DNA of 64,000 bases from Cinnamomum chago (Eukaryota; Streptophyta; Magnoliopsida; Laurales; Lauraceae): positions 75,586,501 to 75,650,500 of the forward strand of contig CP142452.1 in assembly GCA_038049695.1 (NCBI GenBank), given 5' to 3'. The position numbers and the translations under genes are program-made. Positions 11,094 through 21,484 of the stretch are shown here, in pieces; position 1 is the stretch's first letter, and every line of letters begins with the position of its first letter. The notes below the pieces were generated by a model. That model did no database searches. It worked only from the letters and a program-made list of their open reading frames with translations, and was not told the origin of the DNA.

Positions 11094-12944
11094 TCAGGGG
11101 TGATGAAGCTTTGGCACACACACTTGCATTTTCAGATAGTTCAGCATAGTGTGTACTAAGACAGATGGAAGGTCTTCTTTCTTGACCCAGACAGCTTTGG
11201 TTTTCATAGGTGACGCTTCCTTCTGCTTTTTCCATTGCTTTTGTTTTGGAGACTTTCGCAGCTTATTGCAATGGGGTCGAATGTGTCCTTTAATTCCACA
11301 GTGATGACAAGTGGGTATACGTTCAGGGCGTGGCACATTCTTCTTCTTGGAATCTGTATTTGTAACATGACCAGCAGAATTAGTAACAACTGAATTTTGA
11401 ACAAAACAATTATTACCTTTGGCTTTTGATGTAGATGCCCCGTCAGCGTAGCCAATGCCATGCATGTTATTCTTTGCCTTTTGACTGCACAGGATGTCAT
11501 CAAGTTTTTTAGACCCAGCATTCATCCTGTTTAGGGAAGCCTTGCTTGTATCCAACTCAGAAAGAACCATCTTGAGTCTTCCTTGCAAATCGGTATTTTC
11601 AGCTTTCAAGATCTTCATATCATGATTAATCAAAACACACTTCTGTGCTTCCGCAGTCAATTCATCTGCCAATTTTTTATTTTCAGCCTCTAAGTGACTC
11701 ACTTTTGTAAGAGCTTCAGACAATTCAGTTTTTAAAGAAGTATTCTGCTCTTCAGATTCTTTCCAACTTGTAGTCACTTTTTCATTCATCTTGAGCATCT
11801 TCATGGTCTTTGCAAACAATATATGATATTCAGCTTGCCAATCATGTTCTGTCTCTGACTCACTAACATCTGGATCAGTCTCTTCATCAGAAACAAGTGG
11901 AGTAGCAGAAACTGATGTTGCCATGAATGCCATGAATTTTTCTTTGCTAGCATCAGGCTTCTCAGACTCAGATTTTTTATCATCTTCCTCAGAAGTATCA
12001 TCATCCCAAGTCAGATTGAAAGCCTTCTTCTTTGGTTTCTTGTTAGCACAGTCACTAGCAATGTGTCCATAACCATGACACTCAAAACATTTAATCCCTT
12101 TAGTAGTTTTCTTCTTTACAAAATTTTTAGGGATCTTCAAATTACTTTTCTTCCCCTTCATGAACGCTTGAAATTGCTTCATAAACTCAACAGCAACTTG
12201 GAGATCAATCTCCTCAGAATCAGACTCAGAATCACTAGAAATTTTCTTGTATGATTCTTTGGAGGCTCTCAAAGCAACACCTTTGGATTTTGATTTTCCA
12301 TTGTTCCTTAGGTTTGCTTCAAAAGTCTGAAGGTTGCCAACTAATTCTTCAGCTTTGAGAATATTCAGATTTTTATTCTCTTCTATGGCCACAACCTTTG
12401 CATCAAACCTTTCTGGAAGAGACCGCAGAATCTTTTTTACAACTCTATTTTCAGGAATTGGCTCTCCCAAAGTAAAGGTATCATTCACAATTGTATTCAG
12501 CTTTGCATTAAACTCATCAAAAGTTTCATCATCCTCCATTTTTATGGTTTCAAAGGCTGTATACAATTTCTGAAGTTTCGACTGTTTGACAGTTTCAGTC
12601 CCTTCATGCACAGTCTGCAGAATATCCCAAGCTTCTTTTGCAGTAGTGCATGTAGAAATTCTACGAAACTCAGATATGCTAACTCCATTATAAATAGCAT
12701 TTAAAGCCCTAGAGTTGCAAGTGGCAGCCAATTCTTCATCTTTTGTCCACTTATCTTCAGGTTTGGGTTCAGTTATCCCATCAGCAGTAATAATGGGCAA
12801 AGAATAGCCATTCACAACAGATTTCCAAACTTTCAGATCTATGGCTTTCAAAAAGGCAACCATTCTGGCTTTCCAATAAGCATAATTGTTACCATCCAAC
12901 AGAGGAGGCTTATTGGTTGAAGTGCCTTCACGATAGGTATCCAT
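11094..12944 (-). CDS. Gag-like protein of the Copia element
   Basis: A long minus-strand frame; the likely start is the ATG at 12944 (MDTYREGTSTNKPPLL). Upstream codons in the same frame run into the primer-binding site and begin with TTG, so they are probably leader. The N-terminal part has the Copia gag signature (LLDGNNYAYWKARM, AWDILQTVHEGT, LRSLPERFDAKV). A first zinc knuckle, CFECHGYGHIASDC, lies about halfway along; then follow an acidic Asp/Glu-Ser region, a long coiled coil, and a second knuckle, CHHCGIKGHIRPHC, near the C-terminus. Such proteins build the virus-like particle and bind element RNA. No pol domain follows. The frame is open throughout. Confidence 0.85.
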   Translation of the reverse strand: MDTYREGTSTNKPPLLDGNNYAYWKARMVAFLKAIDLKVWKSVVNGYSLPIITADGITEPKPEDKWTKDEELAATCNSRALNAIYNGVSISEFRRISTCTTAKEAWDILQTVHEGTETVKQSKLQKLYTAFETIKMEDDETFDEFNAKLNTIVNDTFTLGEPIPENRVVKKILRSLPERFDAKVVAIEENKNLNILKAEELVGNLQTFEANLRNNGKSKSKGVALRASKESYKKISSDSESDSEEIDLQVAVEFMKQFQAFMKGKKSNLKIPKNFVKKKTTKGIKCFECHGYGHIASDCANKKPKKKAFNLTWDDDTSEEDDKKSESEKPDASKEKFMAFMATSVSATPLVSDEETDPDVSESETEHDWQAEYHILFAKTMKMLKMNEKVTTSWKESEEQNTSLKTELSEALTKVSHLEAENKKLADELTAEAQKCVLINHDMKILKAENTDLQGRLKMVLSELDTSKASLNRMNAGSKKLDDILCSQKAKNNMHGIGYADGASTSKAKGNNCFVQNSVVTNSAGHVTNTDSKKKNVPRPERIPTCHHCGIKGHIRPHCNKLRKSPKQKQWKKQKEASPMKTKAVWVKKEDLPSVLVHTMLNYLKMQVCVPKLHHP

Positions 12945-12987
12945 TCTAGCAATATTTGGATCAACACAATAAAATAGTGCAACCCGC

Positions 12988-12999
12988 TCTGATACCAAT
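12988..12999 (-). other. Primer-binding site (initiator tRNA-Met)
   Basis: TGGTATCAGAGC on the minus strand, two bases inside the upstream LTR. It is complementary to the 3' end of plant initiator tRNA-Met, the usual Copia primer. Confidence 0.85.
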
Positions 13000-13878
13000 T
13001 GAAAATTCTATATGGGGCTACCAGAATGGATTACTAGTTCTTATTAACCAATCAATGCAGCGGAAATAAACCAATCAGACAATGTAGAACTAGCTATCTA
13101 CCAATCACACACCACAAGAAGGCAGACACAATATTTAACGTGGAAACCCTATCCAGGGAGAAAAACCACGAACCAGAAATCAAGAGATAACGAACAGTTA
13201 CAAGATATACTCACAAGCTCCTTTACCTAAGTCTGTACCTCGACCCAAGGACTGTAGTTATTCTTGCAAAGAATCCACTGACACGACATCCACCGCGCCC
13301 CATTCTCCTTACTTGATCTCCTCACACCTTGTTAACCAAGATGATCAATCTTCTACAAGAAAGTAGAAGCAGCAACAACTTTCTAGAGCAGCCCTTCAGA
13401 ATAATCTCTCAATGGCTCTAGAGATTAACTCTCTCTAAAATATCTCTGACTCAGATCAATGAGAGTTGTGGTGGTTGTCTAGGGTTGAGAGAAACACCCT
13501 ATAAATAGCCCAAAATTCGTGCCTTAGACTTTGTGCACAAGTAGGACTCAAACTGGGAAAGATAGTCTCAAAAGGAAACAAAATCGTATCAGAATAGGAG
13601 ACTTCCCGTTTCTGCGCACCTTGTCCGATCGATCGGACTGTGCCTCCGATCGATCGGACTGACAAAATAACTGTAAGCCTTTTCTGACCGATCGATCGGT
13701 CTGAGGCACCGATCGATCGGGCCTGAGGGAATTCGTCCGGTCTGCTCTTTTCTTCTATTCTTCACTCTAGCTCTTCCGGCGACGCATCCACAGTCCATTC
13801 TAAAATAAATTAGAAAATACAACTCAATGGACCCAGAGTTTTGTCCAACCCATGAATTAGCCAATAAAAATACTAACA
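13000..13878 (-). repeat. 5' LTR of the Copia gag-only element
   Basis: 879 bp, the partner of 9948-10809. It has TG/CA ends and three CCGATCGATCGG palindromes near 13625-13720. A CTATAAATA box on the plus strand (also TATTTATA on the minus strand) sits near 13500. Confidence 0.9.
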
Positions 13879-14088
13879 GTATGTAAGCCAATCTCACGTG
13901 ACACACACCAATCATTCACTTCTCCCACTCCTTGAGAAGCAATTTTTACATGCGAGACACGACTTTGGGAATCAGGTATGTATGTATTTCTCTTTAATTT
14001 AATGGGGACTCTTGATCATGCTTTAAAAAAAAAGATATTATACTCGTGAAATAAATGTATAATAAATGAAAAAGGGGCCCCCTTGCTC

Positions 14089-14431
14089 GAGCACCGATGC
14101 TTGTGATAAGGTAAGTATTGTTCCTTATGGGGCCTCACCTAGAGATGCGAACAAACCGAGGGGGTCCCACCTAATTGTGTGGGGGTGATGGAGGTGTAAA
14201 TCATCATCTCAATCACTTGATCAGCAGAAGATAAGTTTCACCATTCAAAATGAGTACACATTCAATCCAACAGCCCGGTCTATTCGGATGGGTACCAAAC
14301 TCAAGATTGATGACTCTCAAAGGGGGTCCCTGTTTCATGATCAACTTGGATGCATGAATCACCAGATGGACACTACTAGGTATTCAGGCACTTGATGCTT
14401 ACCTTATTGTGAGAATAGGTGCTCACCCGAG
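14089..14431. mobile_element. MITE, copy 1 of a GAGCACC-ended family
   Basis: The left end reads CTCGAGCACCGATGCTTGTG then ATAAGGTAAG; the right end reads CTTACCTTATTGTGAGAATA then GGTGCTCACCCGAG, its imperfect inverted partner. About 340 bp, no coding capacity. A second, diverged copy in the same orientation lies at 15878-16188. The superfamily is not resolved. Confidence 0.7.
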
Positions 14432-15877
14432 GTTTTCTTCAATGAAAAAGGGAGCAAAATTGTGGTCTAATTGGCCATTAAAAAAAAATTAGATAGCTAG
14501 ATCTTAAATAATGATGCTTGTAAGCTGGGCCAAGCTTGGATGTTACTACATCAGGTACAAAGCAAGGAGAGAAGAAAATGCCATCTGCCAGACTGTACAA
14601 AGAAGATGCTAAAGAAGGTCAATAAAACCATCTTTATAGCAGTAGGTGATGCAAGCAAACCTCCTGTTTTTTTTAATCTTCTTTCGGGAAGAATGAAACA
14701 TCCACCGTCGACGCATCCTTGAATATGATAGTTGCTGAATTAGTCTTTGTGAAGCTTTGAATGAAAACAAAAAAAAGTAATTAAATTTCATCAAAATAAA
14801 AAATAAATCTGGGGACCGCCCGGTTGGGCCGGCCTAGCTGGGCTTTGCGTTTCTATCAGTTACTCTGCAGCCCAAAAAGAGGCCTAAGTTATTGATCCAG
14901 GCCCGACCCGAGGATGAAAATCTGAGGTCCAAAGCCATGAGCACCCCTAGAACTCTCTTTGGAAGACTGCATCCTGTACAATGTTGGCATCCATGGCCTT
15001 GACTCTGGAGTAGTTGTAGCCGACCGCAACCTATTCTGGTGTCTTGGTGAGGTCCAATTAGCATTGATCAACTTGTACAGTGGGATTGGATTGAAGTTGA
15101 AAGGTTTTGATGTAGTTTAGTTGAAGGTCTTGTTTGTTTGATAATGATAGGAATCAATTATCAGGTCAAATGTTTTAACTGTTTGTTGATTGTTGTACTC
15201 TTTATATGCCATTTGGCAGCACCCACTTTCAACAAATCTTGTAATTACAAAGTTCACGAGAATTTCAACTCTTGTTTGGGTTGATAGAGATTCTGATCTC
15301 CATCCACATCTAAAATAATTACAGAAATTCTAACGCGGTTTGGATCCATATCAGTTCTAAGATTTTTGGATTTGGGCTTGAATCCATACAAGTCCGATCT
15401 CAGGTTCTGGATTTGGACTTAAGTGAAGCCCAGGCGGTTATACATATGGGATTACACCTTGACTGATCAAAATTGACAACCACCGACTCACTCATAGTTG
15501 AGTGGTATTGGCACCATAATATCACTCATATATTCAAGGATCGATTCCCGAGTCCCTAGTCCTCTAAATTTGAAAAGAAAAAAAAAAATCACTCCTGACC
15601 GGTACCCAACTTAGCAAAATCAAAACACTTAATAGTGGTCAAAATAAGGACGTGAAATGAATGGTCAAAATAAGAACTTCATATTTCATTTTTTAAATCA
15701 TCTATGTCATACCTCTAAATTTGACGACTAACGTATAATAAGCCTGATTTCATGGATGGTTAGTAGCCAAGCTCCACGAAATTCGCTATTTTTCTTGTTT
15801 TAAATAGAATTTATATAGGAGCTATGGTCCCATTAACCCTACCAATATGATATGTCCATTTAGGGTTCCCCTTTGTT
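14432..15877. other. Non-coding stretch between two related MITEs
   Basis: No supported gene. Short open frames at 14540-15071 have no family signature. Confidence 0.4.
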
Positions 15878-16188
15878 GAGCACCATTTCTTGTGGGTCCC
15901 CACTTAGGGATGGGACCAGTAGGTGCGAGGCCCATACTGAGCAATGTATGATGACGAAGACTCGAATCATCATCTTAATCACTTGACCAATGGTCGACTA
16001 GCTTTCACCATCCAAAACGAGTACCCATTCAATCTAACGGTCCAATTTATTTGAAAGGGTCCCAAATATGGGATTGGGGAGTAACATGAGGGGTCCCCGT
16101 TTAATAAACCACTCAGATGGATCATAATATGGACCCCCATTAGGTATTTAGGCATGTTGTGCTCACCTTATTGTGAGCACTGGTGCTC
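15878..16188. mobile_element. MITE, copy 2 of the GAGCACC-ended family
   Basis: It starts GAGCACCATTTCTTGTG and ends CTCACCTTATTGTGAGCACT then GGTGCTC. The interior shares blocks with copy 1 at 14089: ATCATCATCTTAATCACTTG, TTTCACCATCCAAAACGAGT and ATTCAATCTAACGGTCC. The two copies are clearly diverged, so the insertions are old. Confidence 0.7.
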
Positions 16189-16960
16189 GGTGAAAGCTCC
16201 TCCTTTAATTTACAACTTAAATCCATTAGATATGCTCTCTAAAGTCATGTAATGAATTGTTAGAAGATAGTGGATAAAGCTTCTATTTTCAAGTCACATT
16301 AGCCTAGTCTCATCCTCTAAAGTATATGGCTTAGAGAATTCGCAAGTTGAGGGAGTGAAACTCTATGGAGTGGCTCACCTGATAAAAATTTGATCTTCTC
16401 AAAATAAGCACCCTCATTGTAAATGAGATGTCCTTAATTTTTACTTCAATAGCCATTGACCCCACCATTGACCATGCGATGTATAACACTACAATTAAAT
16501 ATGATTTAATAATGTATAAGATTTTGTTAATCACATGATATTCAATCTTACGTCGGGGCTAACTACTATTGGATTAAAGTTTGGAGAGATTAAAAAAAAA
16601 AAAACACATAAGCAGCTCAAATTTTCAATTGGTGGGCCCGACGAGTTCCATTCCATAACCTCGGGAATTTTAAGTCCTAATCCTCAAGAGGATGCAAACT
16701 CACCAAGTACAACATGAATTTAGGATCTTTCCATGTAAAGAAATAGAAAATAAAAGAGGCCAATAAATGGAAACGATTCTCTCCGCGCGATTCTCATGCA
16801 AATTGCGCAAATGAGCTGTTTTGATGAATTTAAATTAGTGGGGCCCGCCTCTATCATTCTCGATCCATCAGATGTCCCATTTTTCTTTTAGTAACGTAGG
16901 GCCTAAACCCAAAGAGTTGAAAACCGTCCCTTAGGGGGGGGGAAAAAGTACAAGTCTAAA
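16189..16960. other. Non-coding stretch
   Basis: No supported gene. It contains a poly-A run near 16590-16603 and short frames without family signature. Confidence 0.4.
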
Positions 16961-17051
16961 GACCCCGGGGATTTTACCCCGACCGGACGCCTCTGGGATC
17001 CAACGGATCCCAGGGACCCCGGGGTCCGGTCGGGGTAAAATCCCCGGGGTC
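16961..17051. repeat. 91 bp nested palindrome, likely micro-MITE or hairpin element
   Basis: The 28 bp ends are perfect inverted repeats: GACCCCGGGGATTTTACCCC... on the left and ...GGGGTAAAATCCCCGGGGTC on the right. Between them lies a second perfect palindrome, CTGGGATCCAACGGATCCCAG. The GC content contrasts sharply with the AT-rich flanks. No protein is encoded. The single strand would fold into a long hairpin. It could be a very short inverted-repeat transposon; no target duplication was secured. Confidence 0.75.
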
Positions 17052-17349
17052 CGTAGCATATCTCAAAAAAAATCTTGTAGGGCCTAAACTCCCTTATTTG
17101 GTTAAGCTACAGCAGCCCCCGCCCACTATTTCTATGCACTTTCAAGAGGATTCGGATCCGTTGGTGAATGTCCTCTGTATCCAATTCGCTGGAAGACTTT
17201 TCCAATTTAAAGGCAGATCTCTCCCTTCCCAAATCTACTCTGCGTTTTCTAATTTCCCCGCAAAAATAGAAACCCTAGAAACTTTAAAAACACCAACGCC
17301 TTCTCTCTCAGCTTTAGCCACATTTCTATTTCCACCTGGTGCTTGTTTT

Positions 17350-17409
17350 ACACCTCTCTCTCGATCTCTCTCTCTCTCTCTCTCGACCTCTCTCTCTCTC
17401 TCTCTCGAC
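17350..17409. repeat. (CT)n microsatellite in the likely 5' UTR of the SMR gene
   Basis: Nearly pure CT repeats interrupted by CGA, directly upstream of the first in-frame ATG codons of the SIAMESE-related gene. Such pyrimidine runs are frequent in plant leaders and may modulate expression (inference). Confidence 0.8.
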
Positions 17410-17439
17410 ATGCTCGTACCTTTCTCGTCAACTAACAAC

Positions 17440-17760
17440 ATGGATTCTGAAACTCTCGGATACCACTTTCTTCGCAAATGTTTCATTACCGATCATATGC
17501 AAGAAAAGAAGCGTGAAAAGATGGAAGAAAGCTTTCAACCTAAAGCTTATCAAGAGCATGGAATTCATAAAAGAGAAGCCCAGAAATTCCAAGTCGAAGA
17601 AGACAATGATGGGTTTGGAACACCACCCTCCATAAAGCACAGAATACCCGCAAACCGAAAGAGTCCACCCGCACCTATGAAACCCAGACGAGTGTCAATG
17701 AAGAAGAAGAAACAGAGATGTGCGTGGATGTGTGTCACAAGAGATGGAATCAATGTTTAG
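17440..17760 (+). CDS. SIAMESE-related (SMR) cyclin-dependent kinase inhibitor
   Basis: A single-exon frame. The ATG at 17440 gives 106 residues (MDSETLGYHFLRKC...); an in-frame ATG at 17410 would add ten. The C-terminal half reads DGFGTPPSIKHRIPANRKSP, then PAPMKPRR. This matches the plant SMR core (TP..S..HKIP....CPPAPRKPR), the segment by which these small proteins inhibit CDK-cyclin complexes and promote endoreduplication or cell-cycle arrest under stress. The length is typical of SMRs, and the Lys/Arg-rich tail fits nuclear localisation. The motif is looser than in Arabidopsis SIM: there is no Cys before PPAP and K follows M. Sequence upstream of 17410 in the same frame is the CT-rich leader. 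Assignment rests on this one motif. Confidence 0.68.
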   Translation: MDSETLGYHFLRKCFITDHMQEKKREKMEESFQPKAYQEHGIHKREAQKFQVEEDNDGFGTPPSIKHRIPANRKSPPAPMKPRRVSMKKKKQRCAWMCVTRDGINV

Positions 17761-19151
17761 ACCGGACCCAATTACAGAATCAAGAATGCATGAAAGGTTG
17801 ATATCAGTTAATTTTTTTTAATCTTTCTTCTTATGTAATTACGATTTGCTTTGCAACAATGGATATTAGTGTATTATGGTGTTGAATTCCTCATGTGAAT
17901 TTAAATTCTTGGTGGTGTTATTTTCTTTATACTTTCTGTTCTTGGGTTGAAATCTTTGTTGGGTTTTCTGAGGTAGAAAGACCCAACTAGATGCTTTTCT
18001 TTCCTTCTTCTTCTTCTTCTTCCAAGAAGAAAGCTATTACAACAGCAATCTAAGTTTATTATACCCACCATCAGATTACATTTTATGGTAGAAGTAACTG
18101 TGATTGAAGCCGAGATTTCTTTGATGATATGACAAAGTTGGGCCTGATTTTGAATAGTTGGGGAATTGCGAATGAGACCCACTGATGGACTATTCCTGAT
18201 GGGCTCAATGCCCACTGAGAACAGAGAATCCGACCCCAGAGCCTTTCATTGCATCAGCATGGCATATTAGCAATGCATTATGTAAACTAATTAGATATTA
18301 TAAAAGTATGCTTTCAAATTAGAAAATAATAAAAAGTTATAAAAGTTTCATTGTTAATGATGATGGTTTAACTTCAAAAAAGGTTCAGAAAAGTTACATT
18401 TATGCCTCTAACAACATTCTTGAATTTAGATTTAGGCTGTTGAAATATTTTTCAATTTTGTTTTATGTTTGATTTCTTAGAACTTGTCCTAGTTTGAAGA
18501 GTTTTAACGGTTCAGTAATTGAATCACATAGTTTACTCTGTTCAACAGAAAGTTAGCTGTTTCAGGTTGATTCTAACTGCTAATACAGCAGTTTCCCTTC
18601 AACCATTTTTAGACATGCTTTAGCTCTATGCAGTTCTCTGCAACTTTTTGGAAAAGAACAATTGGCAACCTTGTGGAGCCTAACAAACTTACCCAGTACA
18701 AAAAGAGTTTATGACCTAATCATATAGGGAAAATAATACCAGGATGGATGAGCATTACTTGCCTACCTTGGAAGGTTAAGGAGGAGGAAGATTTAATTTC
18801 TACCATCCATCTCTAGAACATGATTTCTTTGTGTTGCAAACTGCTCAAGTAACAGAGTATATAGATCCAAAAAGATTTTGCATATTTTTGTTTTGCCTTT
18901 GCAAGTGCACACTGTGCTGGGCTTGTGCGTTTTATCAAACAAGCTCAGGATTTGTTTGCGCAATGAGAAGATTTTGAGTTTTGCATTTCTTTGTTTTCAC
19001 TTGAAAAATAAATCTTGGAGTCCTACGGTCGTATAGAAAATCAAAATCCTCTCTGAGTTTATTTATTTTTCCTTTAATACAAGGAGAAAGTGTTGTACCT
19101 AATAATGGAACAATGGAATGTAAGGAAAATTAGAATAATTTTTCTCTCTAT
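17761..19151. other. Intergenic stretch after the SMR gene
   Basis: AT-rich, probably including the SMR 3' UTR at its left end. A short TTC repeat lies near 18004-18021. No further gene is supported. Confidence 0.45.
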
Positions 19152-19167
19152 GGGAGAGACTCTCTTC

Positions 19168-19216
19168 CATATAGCCGACCCCACCTAGTGGGAAAATGCT
19201 TGGTTTGGTTTGGTTT
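19168..19216 (+). mobile_element. 49 bp 3' tail of a LINE (RTE-type) or related SINE with 16 bp target duplication
   Basis: The insert ATAGCCGACCCCACCTAGTG...GCTTGGTTTGGTTTGGTTT matches the conserved 3' end of plant RTE-like LINEs and SINEs that share it (ATAGCCGACCCCACTTAGTG, then a GTT-type simple tail). It is flanked on both sides by the same 16 bases, GGGAGAGACTCTCTTC (19152-19167 and 19217-19232). This is a severely 5'-truncated retroposition event. Confidence 0.75.
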
Positions 19217-19232
19217 GGGAGAGACTCTCTTC

Positions 19233-20631
19233 GCACAAATGCATCCCAAAAATGCAAGTACTGTGTTTATCCCACTACATATTTCTCTTCATGTTTCTCA
19301 ATCGTCCAATGGGCTCGCCCATGATGCCTGATGGTGCTTAGATCATGTTTCTCTATTCTAACCCATGTTTTCACCAGGTCTGTTAACAGCCCTATAAGGC
19401 TTAATTTGAATCTCTGGAACTTGGTCACCCTGGACTAACATTGGAAGTGAAAATTGAATAAATTGTGAATTGTGGTCTAAATTGAAAATTATGACTCATG
19501 GGAGCAGCTCAAAACTATAAATTACTCCATTTAAGCGATCAAGAATGGCTAGTTGTGATCCAATGATCTTAGTAACCCTGAGTAGAATTCTGATTGGATT
19601 TGGATTGGGCTGCATTGAACATTTATTCAAGGAGCCTATGAACAAGGGACTTGGGCAGAGGACTGGTCCCTCGTGATAATTTCTATTTAAGTCATGTGGG
19701 ACTCTACCAGAATTTGAGTAAATATAAAAAAGGAACAGGGTCCCACGGGTGATTTGAGCAAGTTGATCAGTCAAAATGAGAGTCAAGATGCACAACTGCA
19801 CAAGATACACTGGGTGTGGGCTCCCCTTAGGAGGGAACTTCTAAACTTGGATTTTCTGCTTTTTATGTGTAAATCCTGCTTTGACGTTTCAGGATAGGGA
19901 AACACCTCAGAGAGGTCCCATGGTATATTGAGTTCGAATTCTGTTAGATAGAAGGTGTTCATTTTGAGCAGCTAGAAATTTAAATAGGCCAATCTCACTA
20001 CAAAGTTCAATTCTTTTAACTAAGGATTTCTCAAATGATCTGGGCTCCAACTAAACAACTCCAATCAAACAATCTCCCACCCTCAGCATTCAACTTATAT
20101 GCAGCTGCTTTGAAGCTCCCACACTCATAAGAAACTCACTAGGCTCTTTAGAGAGCTCACTCATCATTAACTTAAAATGAAATAATAAAGAAAAAAAAAA
20201 GAAGGGAAAATGCCGATCAATCCTACATGGGGCTTAGCTCCAAATCTCACTTTAATAAGCGTTTAGGCTTGGTTACGTATAATAAAATGAGATATTTCAA
20301 AAATCCCGTATGTATTGAAAAGCCTAATAGATTTCGGGTGAGCCTAGACTTAGGACTTGTTTGCAAGCATTGATTTGAATTATCTAAAGATTTGGAGAAT
20401 TCTAACTTAATTAGGGCCTTTTGGTTGCAAGCCTTCCAAGATTTCTTGTCTTGGAGTATTTCAAGAACCCCAAAATATTGTAATGATTAGAGGTGGGCCT
20501 ATTTCTTCACTAAAATCCGAATTCTTGATATTTAGGTTTTTGATACATGTTCTTAGCATTTGCAAATCCCATATTGTTTGTCTATCATTTTGGAATTCAA
20601 TCCACATGAAAGAAAGGTCTCAAATGACTTA
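19233..20631. other. Non-coding stretch
   Basis: No supported gene, RNA or array was seen. Short minus-strand frames near 19496-19810 lack a signature. Confidence 0.4.
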
Positions 20632-21137
20632 GGGCATGTTTGTGTAGTCCATTTCCGTGGAAAAGGTTGTAGTTTTCTACGGAAAACTTCTTTTTCATGT
20701 GTTTGGTGCGACAGTTTTTCACGGAAATGTTTTTTCGTCACGTCAGTTTTTTCCTTCCTGGGCATGGAAATAGACTTCCTATGGAGGGGTATGGGAAGTC
20801 CATTTCTACGGAAAACTGACCCCCCCAATTTCCTCTCTCTCACCCTCACTCCACCCAACCACCGTCTTTCTTCCTCTTCCCCTCCCAACCTCACCCACCC
20901 CACACACATACCAACCCACTCAGTCAATAGTTTTTACTAAAAAGTGGTTTTCACTAAAGAAATCCATAGCTGCACCAAACAACATTAATACTAATTCATC
21001 GAGGAAAACTTTTTTGCACAAAACATAAAATTTTGACTTTCGCGGAAATTTTTTTCCAAAGAATTTGAAATCCATGGATTTTGCTGATGTGGCAATTTTC
21101 AATTTCCACGGAAATTACATGTACACAAACGTGCCCT
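20632..21137. mobile_element. PIF/Harbinger (Tourist-like) MITE with TTA target duplication
   Basis: Ends are GGGCATGTTTGTGTAG...TTTCCGTGGAAA and the complement ...TTTCCACGGAAATTACATGT then ACACAAACGTGCCC. TTA directly flanks both sides (20629-20631, 21138-21140), the 3 bp target duplication of PIF/Harbinger elements. The interior repeats the motif TTTCCGTGGAAA. Open frames of about 125 codons on both strands arise from low-complexity sequence and are not genes. A second element with the same outer ends lies at 52335-53323. Confidence 0.78.
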
Positions 21138-21484
21138 TAGGTAATTAAGAAATTCCACCCTCATTGTATTTCGGTTGAATTTTTGAATATTCCAAGTGAA
21201 AAGAAGAAAATAGAAATTCCGAAATTCCGCTATTTTTAGGAATTTAGGATTTTTTTCAGTACAAAAATTCCTTGGAATTCTAGAAAAGGAACAAGCTAAC
21301 TAACTCCTCGGACGTGTGATGTCCTGAGCCCGAGGACCAGCAAGTAAAGTTTCTTCTTCCTCTAGTCTAGTAACAACAGTACAACACTCTTTCTACTACT
21401 CTTCCCCCCTTCCCTTGTCATTCAAATTCAAAAAACCCCAGGCACCAACAAACCTTCCCTCTCTCTCAAACCCTAGCTTCTGAA
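21138..21484. promoter_or_regulatory. Upstream region of the conserved gene at 21485
   Basis: 346 bp between the MITE and the start codon. It is pyrimidine-rich just upstream (TTCCCTCTCTCTC, then AAACCCTAG), which resembles a plant 5' leader. No clear TATA box was recognised. The MITE would lie within the proximal promoter. Confidence 0.35.

Larger units (their letters stand above)
9948..13878 (-). mobile_element. Copia-type LTR retroelement carrying gag only (TR-GAG-like), looks whole
   Basis: A 3.9 kb element in minus orientation bounded by direct LTRs that start TG and end CA, with a 5 bp target duplication GTATG on both sides (9943-9947 and 13879-13883). Just inside the upstream LTR (high-coordinate side) is a primer-binding site, TGGTATCAGAGC, matching the initiator tRNA-Met 3' end. 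Just inside the other LTR is a purine tract read as AAAGGGGGAGAT. The interior (about 2.2 kb) holds one gag-like frame and no protease, integrase or reverse transcriptase, so mobility would depend on a partner element. The LTRs look nearly identical, implying a very recent insertion. Confidence 0.9.

Noticed and set aside
20560-20940. About 125-codon frames on both strands
   Set aside because: Most of their length lies inside the Harbinger-type MITE; low-complexity composition, no domain.
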